Assembly: GCF_947495565.1 (NCBI RefSeq)
Contig: NZ_CANLZM010000007.1
Span: forward strand, 1-64,000
Length of the DNA: 64,000 bases
From: an uncultured Pontibacter sp.
Lineage (GTDB): Bacteria > Bacteroidota > Bacteroidia > Cytophagales > Hymenobacteraceae
Direction: 5' to 3'
In this document: one piece after another, positions 7,962-16,663 of the stretch
Layout of the letters: the number at the start of each line of letters is the position of its first letter
Numbering within the stretch: position 1 is the first letter of the stretch
Notes under the pieces: model-generated
Seen by the model: only the letters and a program-made list of their open reading frames with translations
Told to the model about the DNA's origin: nothing
Databases searched by the model: none
Translations under genes and position numbers: made by a program

Positions 7962-9488
7962 ATGGATAAGAAGGTACTCTTAGTGATTTTAGATGGGTGG
8001 GGAATTGCCACCGACTTGGCGGTTTCGGCCATACATAAAGCCAACACCCCTTTTGTTGATTCTATTTTCGAAAAATACCCTACCACCACGCTGCAAGCCT
8101 CCGGCGAGGCTGTAGGTCTGCCAGAGGGCCAGATGGGCAACTCAGAGGTAGGGCACATGAACATTGGCGCAGGCCGTGTAGTGTATCAAGATCTGGTGCG
8201 CATCAACAAAGCCATCGCGGAGCGAAAACTGGCTTCTATGCCAGCCCTTGCCAATGCCTATTCTTATGCCAAAGAAAATAAAAAGGCTGTTCACCTGATC
8301 GGGCTTCTGTCGGATGGGGGCGTACACTCGCACATTGACCACCTGAAAGCGCTTTGCTCCGTCGCCAACGACCAGGAGCTGCACGAAGTATATATCCATG
8401 CTTTTACCGATGGCCGCGACACGGACCCAAAAGGCGGTGTAAAGTATATTAATGAGCTGGAAGAGCACCTGGAGAACACAACCGGCACTATCGCCTCTAT
8501 TGTTGGCCGCTACTACGCCATGGACCGCGACAACCGTTGGGAGCGTGTAAAGCTTGCTTACGACCTGATGGTGAAAGGAGAGGGGGAGCCATCTCAGAAC
8601 CTGATCAAGTCTATGCTCGACTCTTACAATGCTGGGGTTACGGATGAGTTTATTAAGCCAATCGTGAAGGTGAACGACCGCCAGGAGCCTATCGCCACAA
8701 TCAAAAACGGTGATGTTGTTATCTGCTTTAACTTCCGCACCGACCGCGGCCGCGAGATTACCCAAGCCCTGACGCAGCGCGACTTCCCGGAGCAGAACAT
8801 GTATAAGCTGGATTTGCGTTATGTGATGATGACCAACTACGATGAGAGCTTTCTGAACACTGAGGCCATCTTCGACAAGGATAACCTGAATAACACGCTA
8901 GGCGAAGTACTGGCAAATGCCGGCAAAAAGCAGATCCGTATTGCCGAGACAGAGAAATATCCGCACGTTACCTTCTTCTTCTCCGGTGGCCGCGAAACTC
9001 AATTTGAGGGCGAAAGCCGCCTGATGTGCCCGTCTCCGAAAGTTGCCACATACGACCTGATGCCGGAAATGAGCGCTTATGACATCCGTGATTCCATTGT
9101 GCCGGAGCTGGAGAAAAAGTCAGCTGATTTTATTTGCCTTAACTTTGCCAACCCGGATATGGTGGGCCACACCGGTGTGTTTGAAGCCGCTGTAAAAGCC
9201 TGCGAGGTAGTAGACGAGTGCGCTGCCAAGGTAATCACGACCGCCCTGGAAAACGGCTACGACACCATTGTAATTGCCGACCACGGTAACGCTGACATGA
9301 TGATCAACCCGGACGGGTCGCCTAATACAGCTCATACCACTAACCTGGTGCCGTGCGTGTTGGTAAGCGATGATTTTAAAGGCACGCTGCACACCGGCAA
9401 GCTTGGAGATATTGCACCAACCATACTAGAGCTGATGCACCTGCAGAAGCCGGAGGAAATGACCGGAGAATCACTGATTAACCATTAA
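7962..9488 (+). CDS. gpmI: 2,3-bisphosphoglycerate-independent phosphoglycerate mutase
   Basis: GpmI interconverts 3- and 2-phosphoglycerate in glycolysis, using two Mn ions and a phosphoserine intermediate. The 508-residue length is typical. The metal-binding LDGWG is at 10-14. The catalytic serine lies in MGNSEVGHMNIGAG (Ser61). Further family motifs are DGRDTDP, RYYAMDRD.RW, FFNFRTDR-type (CFNFRTDRGRE), YPHVTFFFSGG and the second metal site IADHGNADMM. The lipoprotein downstream starts ten bases after the stop and is probably co-transcribed. Confidence 0.97.
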   Translation: MDKKVLLVILDGWGIATDLAVSAIHKANTPFVDSIFEKYPTTTLQASGEAVGLPEGQMGNSEVGHMNIGAGRVVYQDLVRINKAIAERKLASMPALANAYSYAKENKKAVHLIGLLSDGGVHSHIDHLKALCSVANDQELHEVYIHAFTDGRDTDPKGGVKYINELEEHLENTTGTIASIVGRYYAMDRDNRWERVKLAYDLMVKGEGEPSQNLIKSMLDSYNAGVTDEFIKPIVKVNDRQEPIATIKNGDVVICFNFRTDRGREITQALTQRDFPEQNMYKLDLRYVMMTNYDESFLNTEAIFDKDNLNNTLGEVLANAGKKQIRIAETEKYPHVTFFFSGGRETQFEGESRLMCPSPKVATYDLMPEMSAYDIRDSIVPELEKKSADFICLNFANPDMVGHTGVFEAAVKACEVVDECAAKVITTALENGYDTIVIADHGNADMMINPDGSPNTAHTTNLVPCVLVSDDFKGTLHTGKLGDIAPTILELMHLQKPEEMTGESLINH

Positions 9489-9498
9489 TTCATACCCT

Positions 9499-10077
9499 GT
9501 GGCCAAGTACAAACCTCTCTTGCTGATAGGCCTTTTACTGGCCCTGGCTGCCTGCGAGCGGCCTGCTCCGCCTGCTACCAATGAGGCGGGGCAGGCCGCT
9601 TTTAACCTGACTTCTTACCTGCAGGAGCAACGGCAAAAACTGGAGGCTGAACAGCCGATGGTGCTAAAATCGGTAGCTGCCCAAGGGCAGGAGCCGGAGG
9701 TGGTGGAGACATCAACCATCAACTGGGAGGATGAGCTGGCCGTATTTGAGCAAGCCGACTTAAGCCGCCCGTCGTTACAGGAGTACTATACGCGCCAGGA
9801 GCAGGTGCTGGAGGATGGCTCAGTGGCCGTGGAGTTCACGAAGCTGGAAGACGCCGAATCTATGGTGCACTACCTGCGCCTCATCATGACGCCCGACGGC
9901 AAGCTGAAGCAACTCAACGCCCGCCTGCAGGACAAGAACATCATCTTTTTCTCTCGCCGAGCCATTGAGCTTAGTACTGATTCTCAAACTGGCGATATTT
10001 CCGATTATCATGTGGAGGGGGTGCAGAAAATGATTTTCGGAGACTCGCTGCGCTACGAAGTACAGGCCAATTTATAA
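9499..10077 (+). CDS. Hypothetical lipoprotein downstream of gpmI
   Basis: A 192-residue protein with a GTG start and a lipobox (LLLALAAC, lipid Cys at residue 19). After a Pro/Ala spacer the protein is acidic and alpha/beta in character, without a motif I recognise. Its position ten bases after gpmI implies one transcript. An outer-membrane or periplasmic lipoprotein of unknown function is the safe reading. Confidence 0.8.
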   Translation: MAKYKPLLLIGLLLALAACERPAPPATNEAGQAAFNLTSYLQEQRQKLEAEQPMVLKSVAAQGQEPEVVETSTINWEDELAVFEQADLSRPSLQEYYTRQEQVLEDGSVAVEFTKLEDAESMVHYLRLIMTPDGKLKQLNARLQDKNIIFFSRRAIELSTDSQTGDISDYHVEGVQKMIFGDSLRYEVQANL

Positions 10078-10205
10078 TAACCTAACACATAGGCTGTACA
10101 AAAGCGCCAGCGCCTTGCCATACACTGCCGATTTTCCTTATCTTGCGTAGCTACAGGCACATAAGCTGTCTGTCAGTTTTGCTGACCCTTTACTCTTATT
10201 GCTCC

Positions 10206-11708
10206 ATGCGTACGCTTGCTCTCACGGCTGTTCTTTGCCTTGGCCTAGCCTTTTCCTGCTTTGCCCAGGGGCTAACGAGCAACCGCAGCTGCGCCACCAC
10301 TACTTACATAGAGGCGATGAGAGCCCAGCACCCCTCTCTGGCGCAGCAGCAACAGCAAGTGCAGCAGGCCGTGAAGGAGAAACTACAGCAGCAGCGCCAA
10401 TGGCAAAGCTTGCGTGCTGTTACCACTATCACCATTCCGGTTGTTTTTCATGTGCTGTATAGCGATGAGGTCGAAAACATTTCGGATGAGCAGATCAAAT
10501 CGCAGCTGGAGGTACTGAACGCTGATTTCAGGAGGCGCAACTCGGACGCAGTAAACACACCATCATACTTTGCCCCTTACGCCGCCGATACGCGCATTGA
10601 GTTCTGCCTCGCTTCCTTGAACATGAAAGGCGACTCCACTACCGGTATCACCCGCACCCAGACCTATCGCACCGAGTTTAATTTCGTGAATGACTACATT
10701 AAGAAAGCTGACAGCGGCGGCGCAGCCTCCTGGGATACTGATCGCTACCTGAACATCTGGGTAGGAAACATCAAAGACAACGTATTGGGTTATGCCTCTA
10801 AGCCGGGGACCACGCTGCCGCACCTGGATGGCGTGGTGCTGCACTATACTGCCGTGGGAGCTGCACCGGCCAACAAGTTTGATTCGGTATACAACCTGGG
10901 GCGCACTGCCACGCATGAGGTGGGCCACTGGCTGGGCCTAGAGCATATCTGGGGAGGCGATGATGCCAGCTGTTCGGATTCTGACGGCATCAGCGATACA
11001 CCAAATCAAGAGACCTATACCACCGACTGTACCGGCGGCATCGAAATTTCCTGCGACAACAGCCCATACGGCAACATGTACCAGAACTACATGGACTATA
11101 GCAACGATGCCTGCATGAACCTGTTTACCCAAGGCCAGGCCGCTTATATGAATGCCATACTTAGCACCAGCCGCAACCAGTTGCTTTATTCGCTTGCCTG
11201 CGCCAATGCTATCCGCTCCGGTTTTGGCCTGGCTCAGGAGAGCGATACCTTAGCTGTGGCCGGACAAAGTATACAATTTGCCGCCACTCCGGAAGGTGTA
11301 CGGGCAACTGAGTGGTTTTGGGAGTTTGAAGGAGGCGTACCGGCAACGTCTACGCAGCAGAACCCTGTGGTTACCTATCCACAGCCCGGCCAGTATGATG
11401 TGAAGCTAACGGTGAGCAATGGCACAGTAAGCGATACCGAAGTATGGGAGGATTTTGTATACATCACGGTAAATGACCTGATCGTGTACCCGAACCCAAC
11501 TGCAGATTATCTATACATAGAGCAGCCTGCGCGTGTACTTGTGCGGCAGGTGGAGTTAATAAACAGCATAGGCAAAACCGTACTCACTGCCGAAGCCCGG
11601 AACCGCACCCTTCAACTGGACTTACAGCGCCTGCCACCCGGCATCTACTTCCTACGCTTAACCAGCACCAACGGCACCGAAATCAAAAGAGTAAGTATAA
11701 CCAGATAA
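10206..11708 (+). CDS. M43 family zinc metalloprotease with PKD domain and T9SS sorting domain
   Basis: A secreted protease of about 500 residues. From the ATG at 10206 it has a signal peptide (LALTAVLCLGLAFSCFAQ). A helical propeptide region follows, then the catalytic domain with HEVGHWLGLEH at residues 237-247 (three His zinc ligands, Glu base) and Cys-rich loops typical of pappalysin-like M43 enzymes. A PKD-like domain follows (PGQYDVKLTVSNG). The C-terminal domain, with VYPNPTADYLYIEQ, LPPGIYFLRL and a basic end, is a type A T9SS sorting signal. It should therefore cross the outer membrane by type IX secretion and be cleaved or anchored at the surface. A TTG upstream (10143) is less likely as the start. 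Confidence 0.93.
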   Translation: MRTLALTAVLCLGLAFSCFAQGLTSNRSCATTTYIEAMRAQHPSLAQQQQQVQQAVKEKLQQQRQWQSLRAVTTITIPVVFHVLYSDEVENISDEQIKSQLEVLNADFRRRNSDAVNTPSYFAPYAADTRIEFCLASLNMKGDSTTGITRTQTYRTEFNFVNDYIKKADSGGAASWDTDRYLNIWVGNIKDNVLGYASKPGTTLPHLDGVVLHYTAVGAAPANKFDSVYNLGRTATHEVGHWLGLEHIWGGDDASCSDSDGISDTPNQETYTTDCTGGIEISCDNSPYGNMYQNYMDYSNDACMNLFTQGQAAYMNAILSTSRNQLLYSLACANAIRSGFGLAQESDTLAVAGQSIQFAATPEGVRATEWFWEFEGGVPATSTQQNPVVTYPQPGQYDVKLTVSNGTVSDTEVWEDFVYITVNDLIVYPNPTADYLYIEQPARVLVRQVELINSIGKTVLTAEARNRTLQLDLQRLPPGIYFLRLTSTNGTEIKRVSITR

Positions 11709-11901
11709 GAACTGTGTTATTGGGTCAAGCCAAAGTATAACGCTGTTACTACAGGCGCAGAAACAATCTCCTTTCTTGATGAACGCCATGAGAATGCACA
11801 GGTAGAGTATGATCTTTGCAGCTAACGAATAGAGGCTGCTTTCTTATAAAATCCTTTAGAAATGGATAGTAAGAAGATCATTACTCAAGCACATGATATA
11901 T

Positions 11902-12321
11902 TCACTCTCCCTGCAGCGTTACCACCACAGTGCGTTTAGAGGCGTGGTCGCGGTGTTCGCAGAGGTAGATACCTTGCCAGGTGCCTAAATTCAACTTGCC
12001 GTTGCGGATAGGTATGGTAACGGAAGTGCCAAGCATAGCAGCTTTCAGGTGCGCGGGCATATCATCAGGGCCTTCTAATGTATGGCGGTAATAAGGCTGG
12101 TTTTCAGGCACCATCTGATTGAAGTGGCTCTCGAAGTCCTGCCGCACAGTAGGATCGGCGTTTTCGTTAATGGTAAGGCTGGCCGAGGTATGCTTGATGA
12201 AAATGTGCGCCAGGCCAACATTTATACTTTCGAGTTCCGGCAGCTGCGCCTCCAGTAAATCTGTTATCAAATGAAAGCCGCGCTTTACAGCCGGCAGCCT
12301 TATCTCTTTCTGAAACCACAT
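11902..12321 (-). CDS. YjbQ/UPF0047 family protein (secondary thiamine-phosphate synthase type)
   Basis: A 139-residue cytoplasmic protein of the YjbQ/UPF0047 family. Family marks are IFIKHTSASLTINENADP, YRHTLEGPDDMPAHLKA, LGTWQGIYLCEHRDH and the C-terminal VVVTLQGE. Members can show weak thiamine-phosphate synthase activity, but the physiological role is not settled. It begins 19 bases after the beta-helix lipoprotein gene, so the two probably form one operon. Confidence 0.94.
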   Translation of the reverse strand: MWFQKEIRLPAVKRGFHLITDLLEAQLPELESINVGLAHIFIKHTSASLTINENADPTVRQDFESHFNQMVPENQPYYRHTLEGPDDMPAHLKAAMLGTSVTIPIRNGKLNLGTWQGIYLCEHRDHASKRTVVVTLQGE

Positions 12322-12340
12322 AGTCTGTTCTGTACGATTG

Positions 12341-13714
12341 TTAATCTATGGTACGCTCATACGCACCTGCGTCGGGTTGGGTAGTGCTACGGGTGTTGCC
12401 TTTTATATCCTGAAGTATGTTTGGCAGCATTTTAGCCGCACCGTTGGCAGGGGAGAGGGTATCGAGGCTGAAGTTATACTTGGCAGGCGCCTTAAATTTC
12501 GGTTCGATGTTCAGAATGTTACCGTTGCCTTCAAACTGTGCCTTGTACCTTTCGGTGCGCAGCAGGCTATTGCTAACCTCCGTAGCTGCGCTTGCCGGCT
12601 CTACCAGTACCTCATCCATCATACTGTAGTCATCAGAATAAACTATGGAGTTTACCAGCCGCAACAAAGTAGGTTGGTTTTCAATTTCAGTTTCAGGTAT
12701 AAAATCAGTTACGGCGAGCAGCGGCGCGGCGCGTTCCAGCGGGTTCTGGTAACTAACGATGGTAGAATACAGCACCTCATACTTACCGCCGCCAGAGCCC
12801 AGAAAGCCGTGGTTGCCGCAGTTGTAGATAAGCGTGCTTACCAGTTGCACCTCAGATGTAAAGGCGATCACACCTCCCAACTTAGCATGCGCAATAGTGC
12901 TGCCCTCTATTAAAGTACCCGCTTTACCCGGATTGCCAATGTGTACACCATATAAGGTATTTGTGATGTCTGCATACTTTATGCTGCTGCCCCCGCTGGT
13001 TGCCAGCACCCGGATACCTTCCCACTGGCCAGGTGCCGTGCGATAATCTTCTTCGCGGCGGTAACCACTAAACACCACCCGCTCCTGCGGCGTGCCCTGC
13101 ACCTGCAGCTGGCCTGCCACCAGCAACACCGCCTTATTGTAGCCATAGATGCGGGCTCCTTTCTCAATGGTAAGTATGGCACCCTCACGCACCAGCACCG
13201 AATCGAGCAGCACGTGCGGCTTATCATTCGCCCATGTGGTAGTGCCGATGCTGCCTTTGCCATGAAAATAGGCGTTTTGGCCATAGGCTACCAACTTTAC
13301 GTTCTGCTGTTGCCCGTTGGTGGTAAAAAGTATAGAATCTGCTACCAGAAACGGCTGGTTCTGGTCTGTTGGGTTGATATTGGCTTTAACGAGCACATAC
13401 AGGCTATCGCCTCCGCGCAGCTCCAGGTTATTCATCAGTGGCGCCTGCACACCGTTTATTGTAAGCTTATAAGGAGAGCCTCCGGCACCTGCCAATGTTA
13501 TTTCGCTGATGCGAACTGCCTTTTCGTTGCGGTTGTATACTTTCAGGCGTTTGGTTATACTGCCCCGGCTCACAAATACAGTGTCAAACAGTACCGTATC
13601 AGCCGAAAACTGTAGCACTGCATTCGGGTCAGAAGTAATTACCTCGTCCTTTGGCTCACAGCCGAATACCGACAGCAGCAGCAAGAGGGGCAGTATGGCA
13701 AACAGGTATTTCAA
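12341..13714 (-). CDS. Lipoprotein with right-handed beta-helix region
   Basis: A 457-residue surface or periplasmic lipoprotein (LLLLLSVFGC, Cys at residue 19). The first 120 residues resemble a beta-sandwich of the type seen before parallel beta-helices (VLQFSADTVLFDTVFVSRGS). Residues from about 150 on contain repeated short strands with the pattern I.YADITN..YGVHIGN and TIAHAKLGGV, as in pectate-lyase-like beta-helices, ending in PDAGAYER, a frequent ending in this class. No catalytic residues are clear, so it may bind carbohydrate and not cleave it. Confidence 0.82.
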   Translation of the reverse strand: MKYLFAILPLLLLLSVFGCEPKDEVITSDPNAVLQFSADTVLFDTVFVSRGSITKRLKVYNRNEKAVRISEITLAGAGGSPYKLTINGVQAPLMNNLELRGGDSLYVLVKANINPTDQNQPFLVADSILFTTNGQQQNVKLVAYGQNAYFHGKGSIGTTTWANDKPHVLLDSVLVREGAILTIEKGARIYGYNKAVLLVAGQLQVQGTPQERVVFSGYRREEDYRTAPGQWEGIRVLATSGGSSIKYADITNTLYGVHIGNPGKAGTLIEGSTIAHAKLGGVIAFTSEVQLVSTLIYNCGNHGFLGSGGGKYEVLYSTIVSYQNPLERAAPLLAVTDFIPETEIENQPTLLRLVNSIVYSDDYSMMDEVLVEPASAATEVSNSLLRTERYKAQFEGNGNILNIEPKFKAPAKYNFSLDTLSPANGAAKMLPNILQDIKGNTRSTTQPDAGAYERTID

Positions 13715-13820
13715 GTTCTGTGGCTGATAGTTAATTGCTGTAAAGTAAATTTAGCTGAGGATAGCTGCTTATACTATTGGCAGCTCCTTTGTTTGTTGCT
13801 AACAAGTTAGTAATTAAAAA

Positions 13821-13865
13821 GAAAAGGATGCAGCGACGCTTTATTTGCTTCACTACATCCCTTTC
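13821..13865 (-). terminator. Probable terminator of prfA
   Basis: Arms GAAAAGGATG (13821-13830) and CATCCCTTTC (13856-13865) pair with one mismatch and are followed on the minus strand by a T run. The loop is long (25 bases), so this is weaker than the other terminators. A TATACTT heptamer lies just outside it. Confidence 0.5.
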
Positions 13866-13885
13866 ATTTATACTTTAGCGATTGC

Positions 13886-14962
13886 TTATTCTGCTGTGGC
13901 GCCCTCTTTCAGTCGCTCAGCGTTTTCAGCAATACGAAGCTCCTCTACAAAGTCATCAATGCCACCGTCCATTACGTTTGGCAGGTTGTAAACCGTATAG
14001 CCAATGCGGTGATCGGTTACGCGCCCCTGCGGGTAGTTATACGTACGGATTTTATCGGAACGGTCGCCGCCGCCCACCATAGACTTACGCTGTGCGCCCT
14101 CAGCCTCGTTTTTCTTGGCGAGTTCCTGCTCGTAAATACGCGAACGAAGTACCGCAAGAGCTTTATCAAAGTTTTTCAACTGCGATTTCTGGTCTTGGCA
14201 CTGTGCTACTAAGCCAGTAGGAAGGTGCGTCAGGCGAACGGCTGAATACGTCGTGTTTACCGACTGGCCACCCGGACCGGAAGAACAGAATAGGTCTTTA
14301 CGGATATCGTTCATGTCGATCTCCACATCAAATTCCTCTGCCTCCGGCAGCACCACCACCGAAGCCACGGAAGTATGGATACGTCCCTGCGTTTCAGTGG
14401 CTGGCACACGCTGCACGCGGTGCACACCTGACTCAAACTTTAGCTTGCCATATACATCCTCGCCCGATACGCCTATAATAATTTCTTTATAACCACCAGA
14501 TGTGCCTTCAGTCGCATCCACCAATTCCATTTTCCAGCCTTGCTTCTCAGCAAAACGGCTGTACATGCGGTAAAGGTCACCGGCAAAGATAGAGGCTTCG
14601 TCGCCGCCAGCGCCAGCACGTATCTCCATCAGAATGTCCTTACTGTCGTTCGGATCTTTCGGGATCAGCAACTCCTTCAGGTGATCCTCCATCTCATCGC
14701 GCTGCGGCAGCAGCTCGTCCAGCTCCTCTTTGGCCATCTCCCTGAAATCCTCATCCTTCTCTGTGGCAATCACTTGCTTAGCGTTGTCTATGTTGCTCAG
14801 GATGTTGAGGTACTTTTTATATTCTACAACGATCTTATCCAGATCCTTATACTCTTTATTCAGCGACTTATACTTCTTCATGTCGCTAACCACATCCGGC
14901 TGAATAAGAAGTTGGCTTACTTCTTCAAAACGCTGATTAATGGCTTCTAACTTATCTAACAT
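13886..14962 (-). CDS. prfA: Peptide chain release factor 1
   Basis: RF1 recognises UAA and UAG in the ribosomal A site and triggers peptide release. The 358-residue length is standard. The stop-codon recognition tripeptide PAT lies in [14 protein letters not shown], the PxT form characteristic of RF1. The catalytic GGQ motif lies in [17 protein letters not shown], with the glutamine that PrmC methylates. Charged helices fill the N-terminus. No prmC is adjacent. A TATCTTTG promoter box lies 23 bases upstream of the ATG. Confidence 0.97.
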   Translation of the reverse strand: MLDKLEAINQRFEEVSQLLIQPDVVSDMKKYKSLNKEYKDLDKIVVEYKKYLNILSNIDNAKQVIATEKDEDFREMAKEELDELLPQRDEMEDHLKELLIPKDPNDSKDILMEIRAGAGGDEASIFAGDLYRMYSRFAEKQGWKMELVDATEGTSGGYKEIIIGVSGEDVYGKLKFESGVHRVQRVPATETQGRIHTSVASVVVLPEAEEFDVEIDMNDIRKDLFCSSGPGGQSVNTTYSAVRLTHLPTGLVAQCQDQKSQLKNFDKALAVLRSRIYEQELAKKNEAEGAQRKSMVGGGDRSDKIRTYNYPQGRVTDHRIGYTVYNLPNVMDGGIDDFVEELRIAENAERLKEGATAE

Positions 14963-14985
14963 CGTGCTTCTCTGGTTTTAGGCTG

Positions 14986-14993
14986 CAAAGATA
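14986..14993 (-). promoter_or_regulatory. -7 box TATCTTTG for prfA
   Basis: On the minus strand TATCTTTG matches TAnnTTTG, with a 23-base leader to the ATG. A TTG-type -33 element was not clearly found. Confidence 0.5.
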
Positions 14994-15262
14994 CAAAATT
15001 GGCCTATAGATTTTGTTATCCATTTTTGCCGCTTCTGCTAATATTCTCCAGCCTTAATTGATTCTATGCTATAACTTTAAAGAGAGAGGTATAGTTTCAG
15101 AGGCAAGTGCCATATATATCGAAGCCTTTAATATAGCTTTTATCTATAAACTGATAAATTAAATCTATCTGTGCTATTGCCTTATTATTGATTGAAACAT
15201 TTACTTTTGACTTTAGTTAAATAGGATAGAATCTGATCAAGTAAATCACAAAAAGAAATAAT
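14994..15262. other. AT-rich divergent intergenic region between prfA and thioredoxin
   Basis: No gene or strong hairpin is visible. Near the right end, TTTTGAC about 20 bases before TAGAATCTG could be the promoter of the thioredoxin gene, with an AAAAGAAA purine stretch before its ATG. Confidence 0.4.
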
Positions 15263-15583
15263 ATGGCTGTTATAGTAGCAACTGACAACGATTTTAACCA
15301 AGTACTGAACTCAAACCAGAAAGTAGTGGTAAAATACTACGCCGACTGGTGTGGCAGCTGCCGCCTGTTCTCGCCTAAGTTCAAGCGTATGTCTGACGAC
15401 GAGGCTTTTGCCAACGTGGCTTTTGTGGATGTGAACGCTGAAACCAGCCCTGAAGCGCGTAAGCTGGCTAACGTAACAAACCTGCCTACTTTCGCTATCT
15501 TCAAGAACGGCCAACTGGTTGACTCTGTAGCTGCCAGCAAAGAAGACGCCGTTCGTGAACTGATACATAAACTAGACGCCTAA
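15263..15583 (+). CDS. Thioredoxin family protein with CGSC active site
   Basis: A 106-residue single-domain thioredoxin fold. The redox motif is WCGSC (Cys33 and Cys36) in place of the canonical WCGPC. Other fold marks are the DVNAETSPEARKLANVTNLPTF segment with the cis-proline before TF, and IFKNGQLVD. It is cytoplasmic with no signal. The Ser at the dipeptide position should shift its redox potential. It is followed five bases later by a DUF6952-like gene, a pairing I recall from Bacteroidota peroxide-response neighbourhoods. Confidence 0.92.
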   Translation: MAVIVATDNDFNQVLNSNQKVVVKYYADWCGSCRLFSPKFKRMSDDEAFANVAFVDVNAETSPEARKLANVTNLPTFAIFKNGQLVDSVAASKEDAVRELIHKLDA

Positions 15584-15588
15584 GCATA

Positions 15589-15831
15589 ATGAAGATACCC
15601 GCTATTAAAAAACTGGTAGAGAATCATAAACTGGACGAGCTAATGGCCGCCGAAGCCGCTATTGTGGACGAGCAGCAGCCTGCCATTGAGGTGGGCGGCG
15701 ATGACGAAGGCGAGCAACTGACGCACGTGCTGGCCGCTGTCTGGATTCTGAACGAGATGGAGGATAACGGCACAGACTTTAAGTCTGCGCTGCGTATGTA
15801 CACGCAGAAAGTACGCGTATCTATTAGCTAA
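15589..15831 (+). CDS. DUF6952-like small protein
   Basis: An 80-residue acidic soluble protein starting MKIPAIKKLVENH, with a helical pattern throughout and the segment THVLAAVWILNEME. I place it in the DUF6952 family from memory of similar proteins next to thioredoxin and peroxiredoxin genes. The function is unknown. The five-base gap to the thioredoxin stop indicates co-transcription. Confidence 0.75.
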   Translation: MKIPAIKKLVENHKLDELMAAEAAIVDEQQPAIEVGGDDEGEQLTHVLAAVWILNEMEDNGTDFKSALRMYTQKVRVSIS

Positions 15832-15851
15832 CATCGGTTTTAGCAACCGTA

Positions 15852-15898
15852 AAAAAGCGCTGCCGCCAAGGATCTATACTTTGGCGGCAGCGCTTTTT
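15852..15898. terminator. Bidirectional terminator with TATACTT in the loop
   Basis: A perfect 18-bp stem (15852-15869 with 15881-15898) has A and T tracts at its base, so it can end transcripts in both directions between the thioredoxin pair and the TetR gene. The 11-base loop carries the TATACTT heptamer at 15875-15881. Confidence 0.93.
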
Positions 15899-15916
15899 CT
15901 TTTGCTGAGCAGCTTC

Positions 15917-16528
15917 TTAAATATTGTTTTTAGCAAAGTATGCTTCTGCTAGTTTAACGCCTTTTTCGGTGCACAGGCCGCGCACATAGTATAAATATAT
16001 GCTCCGGAATACCTCTCCTAAGTCAAAGTGATCTGGCGGAAAAATAACAGGATTTATAAGCATGTTAAACTGTTCCAGAATAATTCTGGTAACTAGCTGC
16101 AGGTTAATATCTTTCCGTAAATAACCTTGCACTATACCTTTGTTGACAATACCAAAGTTAAGATCGTAGTTATACGTACCCAGATGGCCCAGAACCATTT
16201 GCCACGCCTGCGGGAAGTGCTGCTGTAGATCTAAAATATAAGCCGGATTGATTGTATTCAACTCCTTGATACCGTTCTGCAGCAGCAGAATAATCTCCTC
16301 TACAGGGTTTTGGGCATAGCTTAGCAGTACCCTGTCCCGCTCCTCCTGCACCTGAAAGTCATGCTGCACTACCTGCTGCACCAAGTCTTCCATACTTGAA
16401 AACATAGCATTAAACTCGTGTTCCGGTATTCTTAGCCGCTCTATCAGTTCCTGCTCAGAGTTGCGCATTATCCCCTCAGTTCTAAACACCTGAAGCAGCT
16501 GCCCTAAAATTGTTTCCGATAATGTCAT
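15917..16528 (-). CDS. TetR/AcrR-type transcriptional regulator
   Basis: A 203-residue all-helical protein. The N-terminal 50 residues have the spacing of a TetR helix-turn-helix (ILGQLLQVFRTEGIMRNSEQELIERLRIPEHEFNAMF reads as helices 1-3 with a degenerate recognition helix), followed by a long helical ligand and dimer domain. It lies next to the carotenoid genes on the same strand and could regulate them, but this is only proximity. The start is the first ATG of the frame. Confidence 0.72.
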   Translation of the reverse strand: MTLSETILGQLLQVFRTEGIMRNSEQELIERLRIPEHEFNAMFSSMEDLVQQVVQHDFQVQEERDRVLLSYAQNPVEEIILLLQNGIKELNTINPAYILDLQQHFPQAWQMVLGHLGTYNYDLNFGIVNKGIVQGYLRKDINLQLVTRIILEQFNMLINPVIFPPDHFDLGEVFRSIYLYYVRGLCTEKGVKLAEAYFAKNNI

Positions 16529-16663
16529 CTACTTAAGTTTTATTGCTGTAGTGGCACAGCCTGCAGTGGCGGTAAGAGCCTAATTGTGGCTAAACTCCCG
16601 CCTTACCGACCAATACTTCCTTCAAAAGTAAGCATTTTTTCTTTATGCTGATAACTCCCAATA

